Shown: one piece after another, positions 35,164-47,235 of the stretch
How positions within the stretch are numbered: position 1 is the stretch's first letter
Layout of the letters: each line of letters begins with the position of its first letter
DNA from: Bacillus sp. AFS073361
GTDB taxonomy: Bacteria; Bacillota; Bacilli; Bacillales; Cytobacillaceae
Assembly: GCF_002567005.1 (NCBI RefSeq)
Contig: NZ_NUZU01000001.1
Span: 122,246 to 186,245, forward strand
Direction of reading: 5' to 3'
Length of the DNA: 64,000 nucleotides
Program-made: the position numbers and the translations under genes
Notes under the pieces: model-generated
What the model saw: the letters and a program-made list of their open reading frames with translations, nothing else
Databases searched by the model: none
What the model was told of the DNA's origin: nothing

Positions 35164-36177
35164 TTAAACAACTTTTTTCTCTGTTTTTTGTAAAGGGTAT
35201 GGTTTAACCCATAAATTTATTGATGGTACCAGTACTCCAATGACAGCGACCGGAACAAGTTCCCATAATTCCAGCGGCGGTGTGATGAGTATTCCTGAGA
35301 TATGAATCAGATACAGGGCGATAAAGTAAGCGATGCTGCCCACAACCCCGGCTAATCGAGAGTATTTTCTAATTAATAAGAAGCTTAATGGAATGAATAA
35401 TAGCGTGATTGGAACATAGGAGGTAGGGTAACCAACGGAGTAAAAAATGGCTTTTCCGACAAATCGAAATAAGATATATAGTGCTGTCGCCATAACTGGG
35501 ATCGTATAATCCCGGCAAAAGCGAATAATTAAAATCGTTAGGAGAGCAACCATTAGGATGGAATAGATCGGATATACCCATTCTGGAATGCCGCCAAAAA
35601 TCTGGGAGGCCGGGTCTGAGATTAATTCAAGGATTTCTTTTGAAGCAATTGACCTTCCATGAATGTATTGATCATAGGAGATCGCACCATTTTCCTGCTG
35701 CATATTCGGAAACATTAAGCATTCAAGGAGATACATCGCAAACCAAGTATGAAGGGACTTCCATGACGGTTGAATTTCTCTCGTATGGATAAAATACCCG
35801 CGCCATACGCCGATGATCATCATACTCGTTCCGATATAATAAATAAAATGAGTCGGACTCCAGGTAGTTAAATCAATTCCATACGCAATATGGTACGTAA
35901 AATCTAAGGGAATGCCAATTAGAAATAAAACATATCCAATTGTAATAAGATTCCTTGAAAATCGGTCCATAAAGTGTGGACTCCGCCACTCTTGTAATAA
36001 CAAAAAGGCCCCTAAGATAAATCCAATCGTATTGACAATATGGGGAATAGAGTATTCCTCAAATAAATATCTAAAATGATAGGAAGCATCCCATGCAGAT
36101 CCTATGAATTTCAATAGAAAGGCAAGTACCCACAAACGGTAATATTTCAATGATAACATCTCCCCTCTTTCCCTCAT
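35164..36177 (-). CDS. Polytopic membrane protein of unknown function
   Basis: A 337-residue hydrophobic protein with roughly nine membrane helices and no recognised motif. The frame opens at ATG 36177 in a 4-bp overlap with the small upstream gene. A GGGGAG at about 36160 lies nearer to a TTG at 36150 (MKYYRLWVLAF), which could be the real start. Paired with a 75-residue membrane protein and facing a YtkA-like lipoprotein gene, it may belong to a copper or respiratory-envelope function, but this is only context. Confidence 0.7.
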   Translation of the reverse strand: MRERGEMLSLKYYRLWVLAFLLKFIGSAWDASYHFRYLFEEYSIPHIVNTIGFILGAFLLLQEWRSPHFMDRFSRNLITIGYVLFLIGIPLDFTYHIAYGIDLTTWSPTHFIYYIGTSMMIIGVWRGYFIHTREIQPSWKSLHTWFAMYLLECLMFPNMQQENGAISYDQYIHGRSIASKEILELISDPASQIFGGIPEWVYPIYSILMVALLTILIIRFCRDYTIPVMATALYILFRFVGKAIFYSVGYPTSYVPITLLFIPLSFLLIRKYSRLAGVVGSIAYFIALYLIHISGILITPPLELWELVPVAVIGVLVPSINLWVKPYPLQKTEKKVV

Positions 36178-36401
36178 CCAAGCAGGTCGAATATATCCCC
36201 AAAGATGGCAATTAGGATATAATTGATGGCTAAAGCAATTGCAAACGTTATTCCCGAGGCTCGAACAGGCTTCTGTCGAAATAATTTATAAATAAATACA
36301 ATCCCTGCTGTAACAACAAAAACATTACAGAGTAAAAAGGTCCACAGTAAACTTTCACTGTGTTCGACGGTTGTGACGTGAAATAGATACAATGGAATCA
36401 A
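36174..36401 (-). CDS. Small membrane protein (75 residues)
   Basis: Two hydrophobic segments lie near residues 18-38 and 48-70 with a basic loop (KLFRQKPVRAS) between them. It is the first of two overlapping genes and is divergent to the YtkA-like lipoprotein. No family is recognised. Start ATG 36401 has only a weak ribosome site (GGGGGATTATAGAATTG upstream), so an alternative start is possible. Confidence 0.65.
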   Translation of the reverse strand: MIPLYLFHVTTVEHSESLLWTFLLCNVFVVTAGIVFIYKLFRQKPVRASGITFAIALAINYILIAIFGDIFDLLG

Positions 36402-36559
36402 TTCTATAATCCCCCATACTTTACTTCCTTTTGCCTACTCCTATTTTATCATTATTTATATGCTAAGGAACTTACTAATTACATAAAATTCTTGCAATGG
36501 TTGAATTAGGTAATGTATTTTATAGAAAGTAAGTTTGTTTATGAATGGAGGAATTCCAA

Positions 36560-37375
36560 CTGAAAAAGTCCATAATCGTTATTTCCCTTTTGTACATGGC
36601 ACTTTTATCTGCTTGTAATCCGATTAGAGTCCCGAAGTCGTCGGGGATGGACCATGGAATGAGTGCCACTCCAACTGATGTCATTCCCACAAAGTCTGAA
36701 TGGAAAATCGAGGATCATCCCAACGCAAACAAGGAAATACCCATTTCAGTGTTCATTAAGGATGAATCAAATAAACCAATTCAATCGTTTGATACGGTTC
36801 ATGAGAAAAAAATGCATCTCTTTATTTTTAGTAAGGATTTAGCTTATTTTTCTCACATCCATCCAAATTATAAGGGGAAAGGCGAATTTGCTTTTACCAC
36901 AAAGTTCCCTGCCGGCGGAGATTATATGCTTCTGTCTGAATTTACTCCTAAGGGTGGAGGGGACCCTAGCGTAGAAAGTCATTGGGTCGAAATTGAGGGG
37001 AAGACCACAAAAGAGCAGCCCCTCGTCCCGGATCAGAAGCTGACCAAAGTCGTCGATGGAAAAAAAGTGGCGCTTTCCTTTGACCATTTGATGGCAGGAA
37101 TGACGGTTCACATGAATTTTACAATAAGTGACGCTGCCAGCGGCCAACCGATTAAAAACTTACAGCCTTATTTAGGCGCCTTGGGGCATGCCGTTGCCAT
37201 AAGTGATGATGTGGAAAAATATTTGCACATCCATCCGATGACAACGGAAGGAAACGGTCCAAAGGTCACCTTTATGACCGTGTTTCCTGAAAAGGGGATC
37301 TATAAGGTGTGGGGCCAGTTTCAACAGGATGGGAAAGTATTTACCGTTCCGTTTGTGATAGATGTGGCAAAGTAA
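36560..37375 (+). CDS. Lipoprotein with two YtkA-like domains
   Basis: The frame opens at ATG 36545, but that codon is part of the GGAGG ribosome site at 36547-36551. CTG 36560, 8 bases after it, gives MKKSIIVISLLYMALLSAC, a perfect lipoprotein signal with lipobox LSAC, so an unusual CTG start is likely. The mature part holds two YtkA-like beta-sandwich repeats, each with HIHP/SHIHPN motifs and a histidine/methionine-rich start (MDHGMS), which suggests copper binding. It is anchored outside the membrane. It has a strong terminator and is divergent to two membrane-protein genes. Confidence 0.78.
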   Translation: MKKSIIVISLLYMALLSACNPIRVPKSSGMDHGMSATPTDVIPTKSEWKIEDHPNANKEIPISVFIKDESNKPIQSFDTVHEKKMHLFIFSKDLAYFSHIHPNYKGKGEFAFTTKFPAGGDYMLLSEFTPKGGGDPSVESHWVEIEGKTTKEQPLVPDQKLTKVVDGKKVALSFDHLMAGMTVHMNFTISDAASGQPIKNLQPYLGALGHAVAISDDVEKYLHIHPMTTEGNGPKVTFMTVFPEKGIYKVWGQFQQDGKVFTVPFVIDVAK

Positions 37376-37376
37376 A

Positions 37377-37418
37377 AACAAACCCCTTCTCGTTCTCGAG
37401 AAGGGGTTTCACTTTTAT
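37377..37418. terminator. Bidirectional terminator between the YtkA-like gene and pruA
   Basis: AAACCCCTTCTCG pairs with CGAGAAGGGGTTT around a 4-base loop. TTTGTTTTTAC follows on the minus strand, and TTTCACTTTTATT on the plus strand. Confidence 0.85.
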
Positions 37419-37420
37419 TA

Positions 37421-38968
37421 TTAATACATTTCAGAAGTTGTTTTTGCCTGCATATGAAGCAATAAGTAGTCAGGACCGCCTGCTTTGGAGTCAGTACCGG
37501 ACATGTTGAAACCGCCAAATGGCTGATAACCAACAATCGCTCCAGTACAAGAACGGTTGAAGTATAGGTTCCCAACATGGAAGTCTTCACGAGCTTGCTC
37601 TAGGTGTTCACGGTTCGTCGTGATTACAGCACCAGTTAAGCCATACTCTGTGTTGTTGGCAATTTCAATAGCATGAGTGAAATCCTTTGCTTTAGTAAAA
37701 CCAACAACTGGGCCAAAAATTTCTTCCTGCATGATGCGTGCATCTGGAGCAAGATCCGCAATAACGGTTGGTTTGATGAAGTAACCTTTCGAATTATCTC
37801 CTTCTCCGCCAGCCATTAACTTACCTTCTTGCTTGCCGATTTCAACGTATTCCATAATTTTTTTGAACGCATTATTATCGTTCACAGGACCCATGAATGT
37901 TGCTTGCTCGGTTGGATCTCCAACTGTTAATTGGTTCGTTAATTCAACCACACGGTTCAAGACAGTATCATAAACATCCTCAACGATAACTGCACGTGAA
38001 CATGCTGAACATTTTTGACCTGAGAAACCAAATGCACCGGCAACGATAGATTGTGCTGCAAGCTCAAGATCTGCTTCACTGTCAACGACGATCGTATCTT
38101 TACCGCCCATTTCAGCGATTAAACGCTTCATCCATACTTGACCTGGGTTCACTTTTGAAGAACGTTCGAAAATGCGAAGTCCAACATCACGTGATCCAGT
38201 GAAGCTGATAAAGCGAGTATCTTTGTGGTCAACTAAATAATCGCCCACTTCCGCACCACTGCCTGGTACAAAGTTTAAGACGCCCTTAGGAAGACCTGCC
38301 TCTTCCATTACTTCCACAAACTTCGCTGCAACCACTGGAGTAGTAGAAGCTGGTTTTAATAGAACTGTGTTCCCAGCTACAATCGCTGCCACTGTCGTAC
38401 CAGCCATAATCGCTAATGGGAAGTTCCAAGGTGAAATAATAATTCCCACGCCTAGTGGAATATAATTGTAACGGTTAAATTCGTTTGGACGGCTATTTAC
38501 TGGCACACCATCTTTAATGGCCAGCATTTGGCGTCCATAATATTCAAGGAAGTCAATCGCTTCAGCTGTATCCGCATCTGCTTCTCTCCATGGCTTACCT
38601 GCTTCTTTTGTTAAAAGAGCAGAAAACTCATGCTTGCGGCGGCGAATGATCGTTGCTGCTTTAAAAAGCACATCTGCGCGAACTTCTGCTTTTGTTTTTT
38701 TCCAAGTTTTAAATGCTTCAACGGCTGCTTGCATCGCTTTTTCAGCTAGATCTTGGCTGGCTTTTGACACGCTGCCAATGATTTCTTGCGTATTGGAAGG
38801 GTTATAGGAAACGATTTTATCTTCAGTTTTAATTCTTTCTCCGCCAATAACTAGATCGTAATCCTGACCTAAATAACTTTCAACTGTTTCTAATCCTTTT
38901 AGATAGGCCTGGCGGTTTTCCTCAATTGTAAAATCTGTAAAGGGTTCGTGTTTGTAAGGTTGGACCAT
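37421..38968 (-). CDS. pruA: L-glutamate gamma-semialdehyde (P5C) dehydrogenase
   Basis: A 515-residue ALDH-superfamily protein of the PruA/RocA type. Landmarks are [20 protein letters not shown], the general base in AEMGGKD and the catalytic Cys in [11 protein letters not shown]. It oxidises glutamate semialdehyde, derived from proline or arginine, to glutamate with NAD+. The gene is alone between two terminators. An 18-bp operator-like palindrome related to those at 20664-20895 lies about 165 bp upstream. Its presence beside the hydroxyproline regulon and putP makes this region rich in proline metabolism. Confidence 0.95.
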   Translation of the reverse strand: MVQPYKHEPFTDFTIEENRQAYLKGLETVESYLGQDYDLVIGGERIKTEDKIVSYNPSNTQEIIGSVSKASQDLAEKAMQAAVEAFKTWKKTKAEVRADVLFKAATIIRRRKHEFSALLTKEAGKPWREADADTAEAIDFLEYYGRQMLAIKDGVPVNSRPNEFNRYNYIPLGVGIIISPWNFPLAIMAGTTVAAIVAGNTVLLKPASTTPVVAAKFVEVMEEAGLPKGVLNFVPGSGAEVGDYLVDHKDTRFISFTGSRDVGLRIFERSSKVNPGQVWMKRLIAEMGGKDTIVVDSEADLELAAQSIVAGAFGFSGQKCSACSRAVIVEDVYDTVLNRVVELTNQLTVGDPTEQATFMGPVNDNNAFKKIMEYVEIGKQEGKLMAGGEGDNSKGYFIKPTVIADLAPDARIMQEEIFGPVVGFTKAKDFTHAIEIANNTEYGLTGAVITTNREHLEQAREDFHVGNLYFNRSCTGAIVGYQPFGGFNMSGTDSKAGGPDYLLLHMQAKTTSEMY

Positions 38969-39130
38969 TTCTTAAACCTCCTATGTATTAAAAACGTTTA
39001 CAATCCACTTTTCATTCTAACATGTTTCTTTTCTTTGTAGCAATTGATAGTCAATTCTAAAAATAGAAGGCTTTCCTTGCACAAAAGGCAGTGGATTTTC
39101 CTCAAATTTTGTTATTTTTCCATGTACATT

Positions 39131-39148
39131 TAATCAATCGTTTGATTA
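39131..39148. promoter_or_regulatory. Operator-like palindrome upstream of pruA, copy 4
   Basis: TAATCAATCGTTTGATTA differs by one base from the perfect palindrome at 20664-20681. It lies between the camS terminator and the pruA start, so it could control pruA. Confidence 0.55.
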
Positions 39149-39170
39149 GTTTCTTTATCCATGCTTGGAA

Positions 39171-39200
39171 ATAAAAAAAGAACCAGCATAATGCCGGATC
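39171..39200 (-). terminator. Intrinsic terminator of the pcrB-pcrA-ligA-camS operon
   Basis: On the minus strand GATCCGGCAT pairs with ATGCTGGTTC across a short loop, with TTTTTTTATTT after it. It starts at the camS stop codon. Confidence 0.85.
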
Positions 39201-40358
39201 TTATTGATAAATATGGACAAATGGTTCGGTTTCATTCGCCTTGCGTACAATCAAGGCTTCTGGTCCGTCTACTGATGTAACACTTACCGTAACGGATAAA
39301 TACTTAGGAAAATGTTCCATGACAAGTCCGGTGACATATTGAGCAAAGCCAATCCCTTCCGTTTTTCCATAGAATTGAATCGGGATATTAATATTCAAAT
39401 CCTGCAGTTGATCTCCGATATAAAAGGCCCTTCCGATTACGCCATTATAATTAGGAAAGTACTCTTCCACATCCTGCTTAAAGTTTAAAAATGCAGTCAG
39501 GTCATCACGGTGTGCATTCTTTGCTTCGTTGGAGGGAAAAAGAAAGTACTTTTCATTTACCTTTTCCCAGCTGTTTAAGGCCGCACTGCCTTCGTCGATA
39601 GTGGCATAAGTAATGAAGTTACCAGGAACAACAGATGATTTGCTTGCCTGTTCAAACAGGGCAATCGTAATCGGAACATTCTTTAAGTTTTTCATGTTCC
39701 TCATGCGCTTTACTACTTCTGCTGCAATTTTCTTTCCTTCCCTGACGAGTTCTGAATGAGGAATTTTTTGCTCAAAGGTATCCCCGTCTGCTGTTTTTTT
39801 ATAATAATAAACGGAATTTAAGGCAAGACCAATCGTAACACCACCGAGCGTTACATTCCCTTTATCATTTTTTATTAAATAGTCGTGCTCTAATATATGA
39901 GCTAAATAAATCGGCGAGCTCGGTTCACCTTTTTTACCTGTGTCAACAGGGTTTAGGCCGGTATTTTTGGCCTCTTTAATTTTCTTGTCTGTTAACTGTG
40001 CTTTTGTATATTTACGGTTTAACCAACGTCGTATTTCATCTTCCTTGATTTCCTGTCCTTCTCGAAATAAATATTTTTCCGTATCAAACGAATTTTGGGC
40101 AATTCGCATGAGGCCCATTTCAAACTCGTTTAAGTCATATCTTGTATTTATATTATTTACGACCAATCCGCGCGCTTCCCCTGGTTCAAACGGCAATATT
40201 GTCCGATAATAGCTGTCTGAAATATTATATTTTGGAATAATTGCCTTCCCTTCCACTTTCTCCTTTGTTTGCACCGTTTCATTTTGCTTCTCAAAATTTG
40301 GTGCACAGGCACTCAGAAAAAAGACAAGGGAGAGAGCGAGCAATGAGAATTTTCTCAC
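39201..40358 (-). CDS. CamS-family sex pheromone lipoprotein (YerH)
   Basis: A 385-residue lipoprotein starting at GTG 40358 behind GAGGTG. The signal ends in the lipobox LSACAPN. In enterococci and staphylococci the cleaved signal peptide of CamS is a plasmid sex pheromone; in Bacillus (YerH) the protein's role is unknown. It follows ligA by 13 bp, the conserved order pcrB-pcrA-ligA-yerH. The mature domain has no enzymatic motif I can recognise. Confidence 0.9.
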   Translation of the reverse strand: MRKFSLLALSLVFFLSACAPNFEKQNETVQTKEKVEGKAIIPKYNISDSYYRTILPFEPGEARGLVVNNINTRYDLNEFEMGLMRIAQNSFDTEKYLFREGQEIKEDEIRRWLNRKYTKAQLTDKKIKEAKNTGLNPVDTGKKGEPSSPIYLAHILEHDYLIKNDKGNVTLGGVTIGLALNSVYYYKKTADGDTFEQKIPHSELVREGKKIAAEVVKRMRNMKNLKNVPITIALFEQASKSSVVPGNFITYATIDEGSAALNSWEKVNEKYFLFPSNEAKNAHRDDLTAFLNFKQDVEEYFPNYNGVIGRAFYIGDQLQDLNINIPIQFYGKTEGIGFAQYVTGLVMEHFPKYLSVTVSVTSVDGPEALIVRKANETEPFVHIYQ

Positions 40359-40371
40359 GTTGATACACCTC

Positions 40372-42437
<2,066 letters not shown>

Positions 42438-42452
42438 TTTTTCTCTAGGTAT

Positions 42453-44729
42453 TTATGCTTTCGTAATCGGAGCAAATTTAGCTAACAGACGTTTGATTCC
42501 AACCGGACTCGGAAAAGCAATATCGAGCTCCGTTCCCTCCCCTTGTCCTTTTACACTGACAACGGTTCCTGTGCCCCATTTTCCGTGCTGGGCTTTATCG
42601 CCCACCTTCCAGCCGAGTTCCTCTCCTCCAGCAGACGCAGCGGAAACAGGCCGCATAACTGGTTTTCTTGCCGAAGCCGGTGTACTAAATGAGGTCTTCG
42701 GCATTCCGAATGAGGCGCTTCGCGCAGAACCAAATGATTTACCAGTTGATCCAAATGGCGAACTCAGCTTTTTCTCTGCCGGTTCAACTCCCTCTATCAG
42801 GTCCGCAGGGATTTCCTTAATAAAGCGGGAAGGCGGGTTCATATTGGTCCGTCCAAATAATGTCCGCATTTGGGCATTGGTCAGGAACAGTGTTTGCTCC
42901 GCTCTAGTGATTCCTACATAGGCAAGACGGCGCTCCTCTTCCATTTCTACTTCTTCCATCAACGAACGGCTATGCGGGAAGACTCCTTCTTCCATTCCGA
43001 TTAAGAAGACTACTGGGAATTCAAGACCTTTTGCCGAGTGAAGGGTCATCAGCGTAATCGAATCAACCTTTTCTTGGGTATCTTCATCAAGGGCATCAAT
43101 ATCAGCAACAAGGGCCAAATCAGTTAAAAAGGCGACTAGACTCTTGTCTTCACTTGCATCTTCAAAGCTTTTTGTTACTGACAATAATTCCTCAAGGTTT
43201 TCAAGACGGCTTTGTGCTTCCAGCGATTTTTCCGCCTTCAGCATTTCACGGTACCCTGTTTTATCTAGAACTTCTTCAACGAGTTCTGTAACAGAAAGAT
43301 ACTCTTGCATGTTCGTATAATTACCAATTAAATCACGAAATTCCCGTGCTGCCTTCGTGATTTTCGGGCTTAGTCCTAACAATTCAACAGATTCAAGTGC
43401 TTGATAAATGGATATATCATGCATATCAGCAAAATTGGCGATTTTATCGAGTGAGCTTGATCCTATTCCGCGTTTTGGCACATTGATAATTCTGCGTAAA
43501 CTGATATCATCATCAGGATTCGAAATTAACCGTAAATAAGCAAGCATGTCCTTAATTTCTTTTCTGTCATAGAACTTTGTTCCGCCGACGATGGAGTATT
43601 CGATATTCGATTTAAGAAGGACTTCCTCCATCACACGGGATTGAGCATTCGTACGATAAAGAATGGCAATGTCGGTCAATTTGTGCTCATTATTCCGAGT
43701 TAATTCTTTAATTTTCCCAGCAACAAATTGCGCTTCACTCTGCTCGCTGTCGGCTCGGTAATAAACCAGTTTGTTTCCTTCTGGGTTTTCGGTCCAAAGA
43801 TTCTTCGCTTTTCGGTTCAGGTTGTTTTCGATCACTTTGTTGGCAGCTAGAAGGATTCTTTTTGTAGAGCGGTAGTTTTGCTCTAGTAAAATAACGGTTG
43901 CATTCGGATAGTCTTTTTCGAATGAAAGGATATTAGCAATATCCGCACCGCGCCATCGGTAAATAGATTGGTCCGAATCCCCGACTACGCATAAATTTCT
44001 AAAACGACTAGCCAGCTGCTTTACGAGCAGATACTGGGCTTTGTTCGTATCCTGATACTCATCAACATGGATATATTGAAATTTACGCTGGTAATATTCC
44101 AGAACATCCGGAACGCGTTTGAATAATTGAATCGTCATCATAATGAGGTCATCAAAGTCGAGTGCCTGATTTTTTCGCAATCTCTTTTGGTATTCTTCGT
44201 ACACCTTAGCGACGACATCCTCAAAATAGCCTCCGCCTGCTTTCTTATATTCTTCCGGGTCAATCAACTCATTTTTAGCTGAACTGATTGATCCTAGAAT
44301 CGCACGGGGATCAAATTTCTTCGGATCAATATTTTTTTCCTTTAGGATTGTCTTCACCACGGATTGCTGATCGGTAGAATCAAGAATCGTAAAATTCCGG
44401 TTGAAACCAATTCGGTCGATATCCCTGCGTAAAATTCTTACACACATCGAGTGAAAAGTGGAAATCCATATTTCTTCGGCAGCTCCGCCCATCATTTTTC
44501 CAATCCGTTCTCTCATCTCTCGAGCGGCTTTATTTGTAAATGTAATTGCCAAAATATTATAAGGATTCACCCGTTTTTCTACGATTAAATATCCAATTCG
44601 ATGAGTAAGCACCCTAGTCTTGCCACTTCCGGCTCCAGCCATTAGTAACAGCGGCCCATCGGTTGTTTTCACAGCACTTTGCTGTTCTGGATTCAGTCCG
44701 TTTAATAGCTTATCACTTAAATATTGCAT
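42453..44729 (-). CDS. pcrA: ATP-dependent DNA helicase PcrA (UvrD/Rep family)
   Basis: ATG 44729 ([17 protein letters not shown]) with GGTGG upstream gives about 758 residues. Superfamily 1 motifs are clear: [13 protein letters not shown] (Walker A), DEYQDTN (motif II), [14 protein letters not shown] (III), QNYRST (IV) and [18 protein letters not shown] [14 protein letters not shown] with VGITRAE near the end. PcrA unwinds DNA 3' to 5' and removes RecA and stalled polymerase. The C-terminal tail with a TUDOR-like [16 protein letters not shown] stretch binds RNA polymerase. It lies in its usual operon before ligA. Confidence 0.97.
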   Translation of the reverse strand: MQYLSDKLLNGLNPEQQSAVKTTDGPLLLMAGAGSGKTRVLTHRIGYLIVEKRVNPYNILAITFTNKAAREMRERIGKMMGGAAEEIWISTFHSMCVRILRRDIDRIGFNRNFTILDSTDQQSVVKTILKEKNIDPKKFDPRAILGSISSAKNELIDPEEYKKAGGGYFEDVVAKVYEEYQKRLRKNQALDFDDLIMMTIQLFKRVPDVLEYYQRKFQYIHVDEYQDTNKAQYLLVKQLASRFRNLCVVGDSDQSIYRWRGADIANILSFEKDYPNATVILLEQNYRSTKRILLAANKVIENNLNRKAKNLWTENPEGNKLVYYRADSEQSEAQFVAGKIKELTRNNEHKLTDIAILYRTNAQSRVMEEVLLKSNIEYSIVGGTKFYDRKEIKDMLAYLRLISNPDDDISLRRIINVPKRGIGSSSLDKIANFADMHDISIYQALESVELLGLSPKITKAAREFRDLIGNYTNMQEYLSVTELVEEVLDKTGYREMLKAEKSLEAQSRLENLEELLSVTKSFEDASEDKSLVAFLTDLALVADIDALDEDTQEKVDSITLMTLHSAKGLEFPVVFLIGMEEGVFPHSRSLMEEVEMEEERRLAYVGITRAEQTLFLTNAQMRTLFGRTNMNPPSRFIKEIPADLIEGVEPAEKKLSSPFGSTGKSFGSARSASFGMPKTSFSTPASARKPVMRPVSAASAGGEELGWKVGDKAQHGKWGTGTVVSVKGQGEGTELDIAFPSPVGIKRLLAKFAPITKA

Positions 44730-44800
44730 ATTATCCACCACCAATACAAACATTTGTTCTTATTTTTATCATAACTTTTTTCAGCTATATAAGCAATGAT

Positions 44801-45484
44801 CTATCGATTGACCTTTACGGTTTCTAGCGCTAGATCAAAATTTTCATAAATTACATTACCCACGACAATCACGTCTGCATGTTTGGCCATTTCTGCAGCC
44901 TGTTCAATCGTTGTTATTCCGCCTCCATAAAAAAGAACCGTCTTTTCAAGCGACTTTTTCACGTCAGCAATCAAGTTAACATCCCCATATTTGCCGCTAT
45001 ATTCGATATAAAAAATGGGCAGATGAAACATTTTTTCTGCCATAATGGCGTAGGCATTTACCTCTTCATTAGTTAAGTTGGCATTCGCATTTGTCAGTTT
45101 TGCAGCTTTGCAGTCATCGTTCAATATGCAATAACCTTCCATGACAATTTCTTCCCAATCCATAATCTCACCAAATTCACTAACTGCTTGATGGTGTAGT
45201 CCCGTAATCCATTTAGCATCCCTGCTATTTAATATGGTTGGAATAAAATAAAGGTCGAACCCTGGTGTAACTGTCTCAATTGTTGAAACCTCAAGGACAC
45301 ACGGCACTGAATATCTACGAATTCTCGCCATTAAATCGAGGACATTTTCAAGTGTAATCCCATCTGTCCCCCCTACAATTATTGCGTCCGTTCCAGACTC
45401 ACAGATGATTTCTAGATGATCATCCGATAGTTCTTTATTTGGGTCGAGTTTGAACACATGCCGCCACTCGCGAAAATCATACAT
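44801..45484 (-). CDS. pcrB: Heptaprenylglyceryl phosphate synthase
   Basis: ATG 45484 gives [19 protein letters not shown], as in PcrB, with GGGAGG 8 bases upstream. The 227-residue barrel has the family blocks [19 protein letters not shown] and GGGITT. PcrB joins heptaprenyl diphosphate to sn-glycerol-1-phosphate, making an archaeal-type ether lipid precursor in bacilli. It precedes pcrA by about 70 bp. Confidence 0.95.
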   Translation of the reverse strand: MYDFREWRHVFKLDPNKELSDDHLEIICESGTDAIIVGGTDGITLENVLDLMARIRRYSVPCVLEVSTIETVTPGFDLYFIPTILNSRDAKWITGLHHQAVSEFGEIMDWEEIVMEGYCILNDDCKAAKLTNANANLTNEEVNAYAIMAEKMFHLPIFYIEYSGKYGDVNLIADVKKSLEKTVLFYGGGITTIEQAAEMAKHADVIVVGNVIYENFDLALETVKVNR

Positions 45485-45589
45485 CAAAAAAATCCTCCCA
45501 CACTCATCAATTCCATTACACCATTATAGCACTAGCCGAATCGATAAAAAAACAATACATTAAATCTAAATTTAACCAAATTAAAAAGC

Positions 45590-45633
45590 GGAAGCGCCTA
45601 GACCAGGGGCTTATGACCCGAGCCCCTGGCGCT
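45590..45633. repeat. Short palindromic repeat element between pcrB and yerC
   Basis: GCGCC...GGCGC at the ends and CCAGGGGC/GCCCCTGG inside (45603-45610 with 45622-45629) form a long stem. The flanks AAAAAGCGGAA and TGTAGCTAGA are like sequences that recur in intergenic regions of Bacillaceae. Probably a small non-autonomous palindromic element. Confidence 0.6.
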
Positions 45634-45647
45634 GTAGCTAGATTCCA

Positions 45648-45681
45648 AAAAAGAAAAACCGAAGAGCATTCTCTCCGGCTT
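45648..45681 (-). terminator. Intrinsic terminator of yerC
   Basis: On the minus strand GCCGGAGAG pairs with CTCTTCGGT around a short loop, and TTTTTCTTTTTT follows. It begins a few bases after the yerC stop. Confidence 0.88.
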
Positions 45682-45683
45682 GT

Positions 45684-45998
45684 TTATTCTTGTTCAGTTT
45701 GTACTTTTTCATTTTTCACACGTTCTAGCACCATTTCGTAGGTATCATTTCCATAGTTTAAACACCGCTTTACCCTAGAAATGGTAGCTGTGCTTGCTCC
45801 AGTTTCTGTTTCAATTTTATGATACGTATTCCCTTCGCGAAGCATTCTTGCCACATCCAGACGCTGTGCTAATGATTGTATTTCATTTATCGTGCACAAA
45901 TCATCAAAAAAACGATAGCATTCTTCAAGATCTTTTAATGAAAGAACTGCCTGAAATAACTGGTCAAGTTCTTTTCCACGTAATTTATTAATTTGCAT
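45684..45998 (-). CDS. yerC: YerC-family TrpR-like DNA-binding protein
   Basis: A 104-residue cytoplasmic protein. Its helical core with IQSLAQRLDVARMLREGNTYHKIETETGASTATISRVKRCL fits the TrpR/YerC fold, in which the last part is a helix-turn-helix. It probably binds DNA as a dimer; regulated genes are not known. Its position between yerB and pcrB is as in Bacillus subtilis. An AGGAG site precedes the ATG. Two short palindromic repeats flank the gene. Confidence 0.93.
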   Translation of the reverse strand: MQINKLRGKELDQLFQAVLSLKDLEECYRFFDDLCTINEIQSLAQRLDVARMLREGNTYHKIETETGASTATISRVKRCLNYGNDTYEMVLERVKNEKVQTEQE

Positions 45999-46037
45999 TT
46001 TATTACTCCTTTAGTTGTTGACTGTGTTTTAAATGTC

Positions 46038-46082
46038 TGTTGATTTTCACTCCAGGAGCTTCGCTTTCCGCAAAAATCAACA
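46038..46082. repeat. 45-bp palindromic remnant of a Bacillus intergenic repeat
   Basis: Perfect 10-bp ends TGTTGATTTT and AAAATCAACA enclose CTCCAGGAGCTTCGCTTTCC, a sequence I recall as part of a longer element common in Bacillus and relatives. It lies between yerB and yerC and looks like an internally deleted copy. Confidence 0.6.
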
Positions 46083-46117
46083 TGTTTATAAAATTAGAAA
46101 AGTTCTTATATTTAGTT

Positions 46118-47176
46118 CTAATCAAGCGAGATGCTTTTCTCTAGACCTGGATTGGTTGGAATTACGTTGATCCATGTTTTTCCTTGTACCAGTGGAACAT
46201 CTGCGCCATTTTTGACGGGAACAATTTCTCCGTTCTTATTCTTCCATTCCACTTGGTTAACCTTCCCCTTTTGCAGCAGATAGGCTTTGCCGCCAGATTC
46301 AAGATCAATTTCCCTACGCCCATACGAATCGATAAATCGATGCTTAGCTTCAACAATAAAGATATTATCCACTAACACAGGCTCTTTTGTTTCTAAATCG
46401 ATCGTTTGCTCATCTCCTGAAAACCGCTTATATTTGCCAGTGGCTGCATCAAATTCAAACTTGGAGTTAGAAATGCCGCCATTTGAATATTTAATTTTCA
46501 CAGATTTTGCATCGGAACCTGTGATATTCTTCAATTCATCCTCTGTCAAAAAAGTAAATGGGGCTGGACCTTTTTCCATGGAATATTTCTTCTGCTTTGC
46601 ACCTTTTAAAATATTTTCATACGTAATATAGGAATTATGAGGTGCTTTACGGGTCTTCGAACGTTTAAAGAGCGTACCGTCATAGACGATTCCATTTAGG
46701 TTATCAATATAGTTCCTATTAAGGAGTTTCTTTGCCTCCGGGCTATATCCATGAGCAATGTAGAGAGCGTTAAGTCCCTTGGCCAAGAAAATATAATAGT
46801 CCCTCGCACTCCTTACAGGACCGATATTCTTAGGTTTTTCACTCTGAAAGACGGCTAGGAAGCGTGTAATATCCCCTTCTGCAAGAATTTCATAAATGAG
46901 ATCTGCTTTGGTTAGACCTGATTGCGGTCTTGCTTTTGGGTGATTATTAATCATAACAGCTACAGCTCTTGTATCAGTACTTGTTTCAGATCCTACCCCG
47001 GTTAATGGATAGGAATAGGGGGCAACTGGTTTCTCTTCTGGCTGCTCTTTCTCTGTTTCTGTTTGTGTCACTGTTTTTTCCTTCTCAACAGGTTTCTTTT
47101 CCTTTTCCTTGTTACTACATCCAGAAAGTAGTAACAGGAAAACTAACATGAAAACAGTCCATTTTTTCATTTTCAT
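46118..47176 (-). CDS. yerB: YerB-family lipoprotein (DUF3048)
   Basis: ATG 47176, 5 bases after AGGGG, is preferred; other ATGs lie six bases to each side. The product of about 352 residues has a lipoprotein signal ending in LLSGCSN, a Lys/Glu-rich linker (residues 27-50) and the DUF3048 region with AVMINNHPKARPQSGL, YEILAEGDITRFLAVFQ and GPVRSARDYYI. It is anchored outside the cytoplasmic membrane. Molecular function is not known. It lies in the conserved yerA-yerB-yerC order. Confidence 0.9.
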   Translation of the reverse strand: MKMKKWTVFMLVFLLLLSGCSNKEKEKKPVEKEKTVTQTETEKEQPEEKPVAPYSYPLTGVGSETSTDTRAVAVMINNHPKARPQSGLTKADLIYEILAEGDITRFLAVFQSEKPKNIGPVRSARDYYIFLAKGLNALYIAHGYSPEAKKLLNRNYIDNLNGIVYDGTLFKRSKTRKAPHNSYITYENILKGAKQKKYSMEKGPAPFTFLTEDELKNITGSDAKSVKIKYSNGGISNSKFEFDAATGKYKRFSGDEQTIDLETKEPVLVDNIFIVEAKHRFIDSYGRREIDLESGGKAYLLQKGKVNQVEWKNKNGEIVPVKNGADVPLVQGKTWINVIPTNPGLEKSISLD

Positions 47177-47235
47177 GAACACCCCTATTTACTTTCTTTT
47201 CACTTTCACACTTTAACCCTTTACTCACTTACAGT

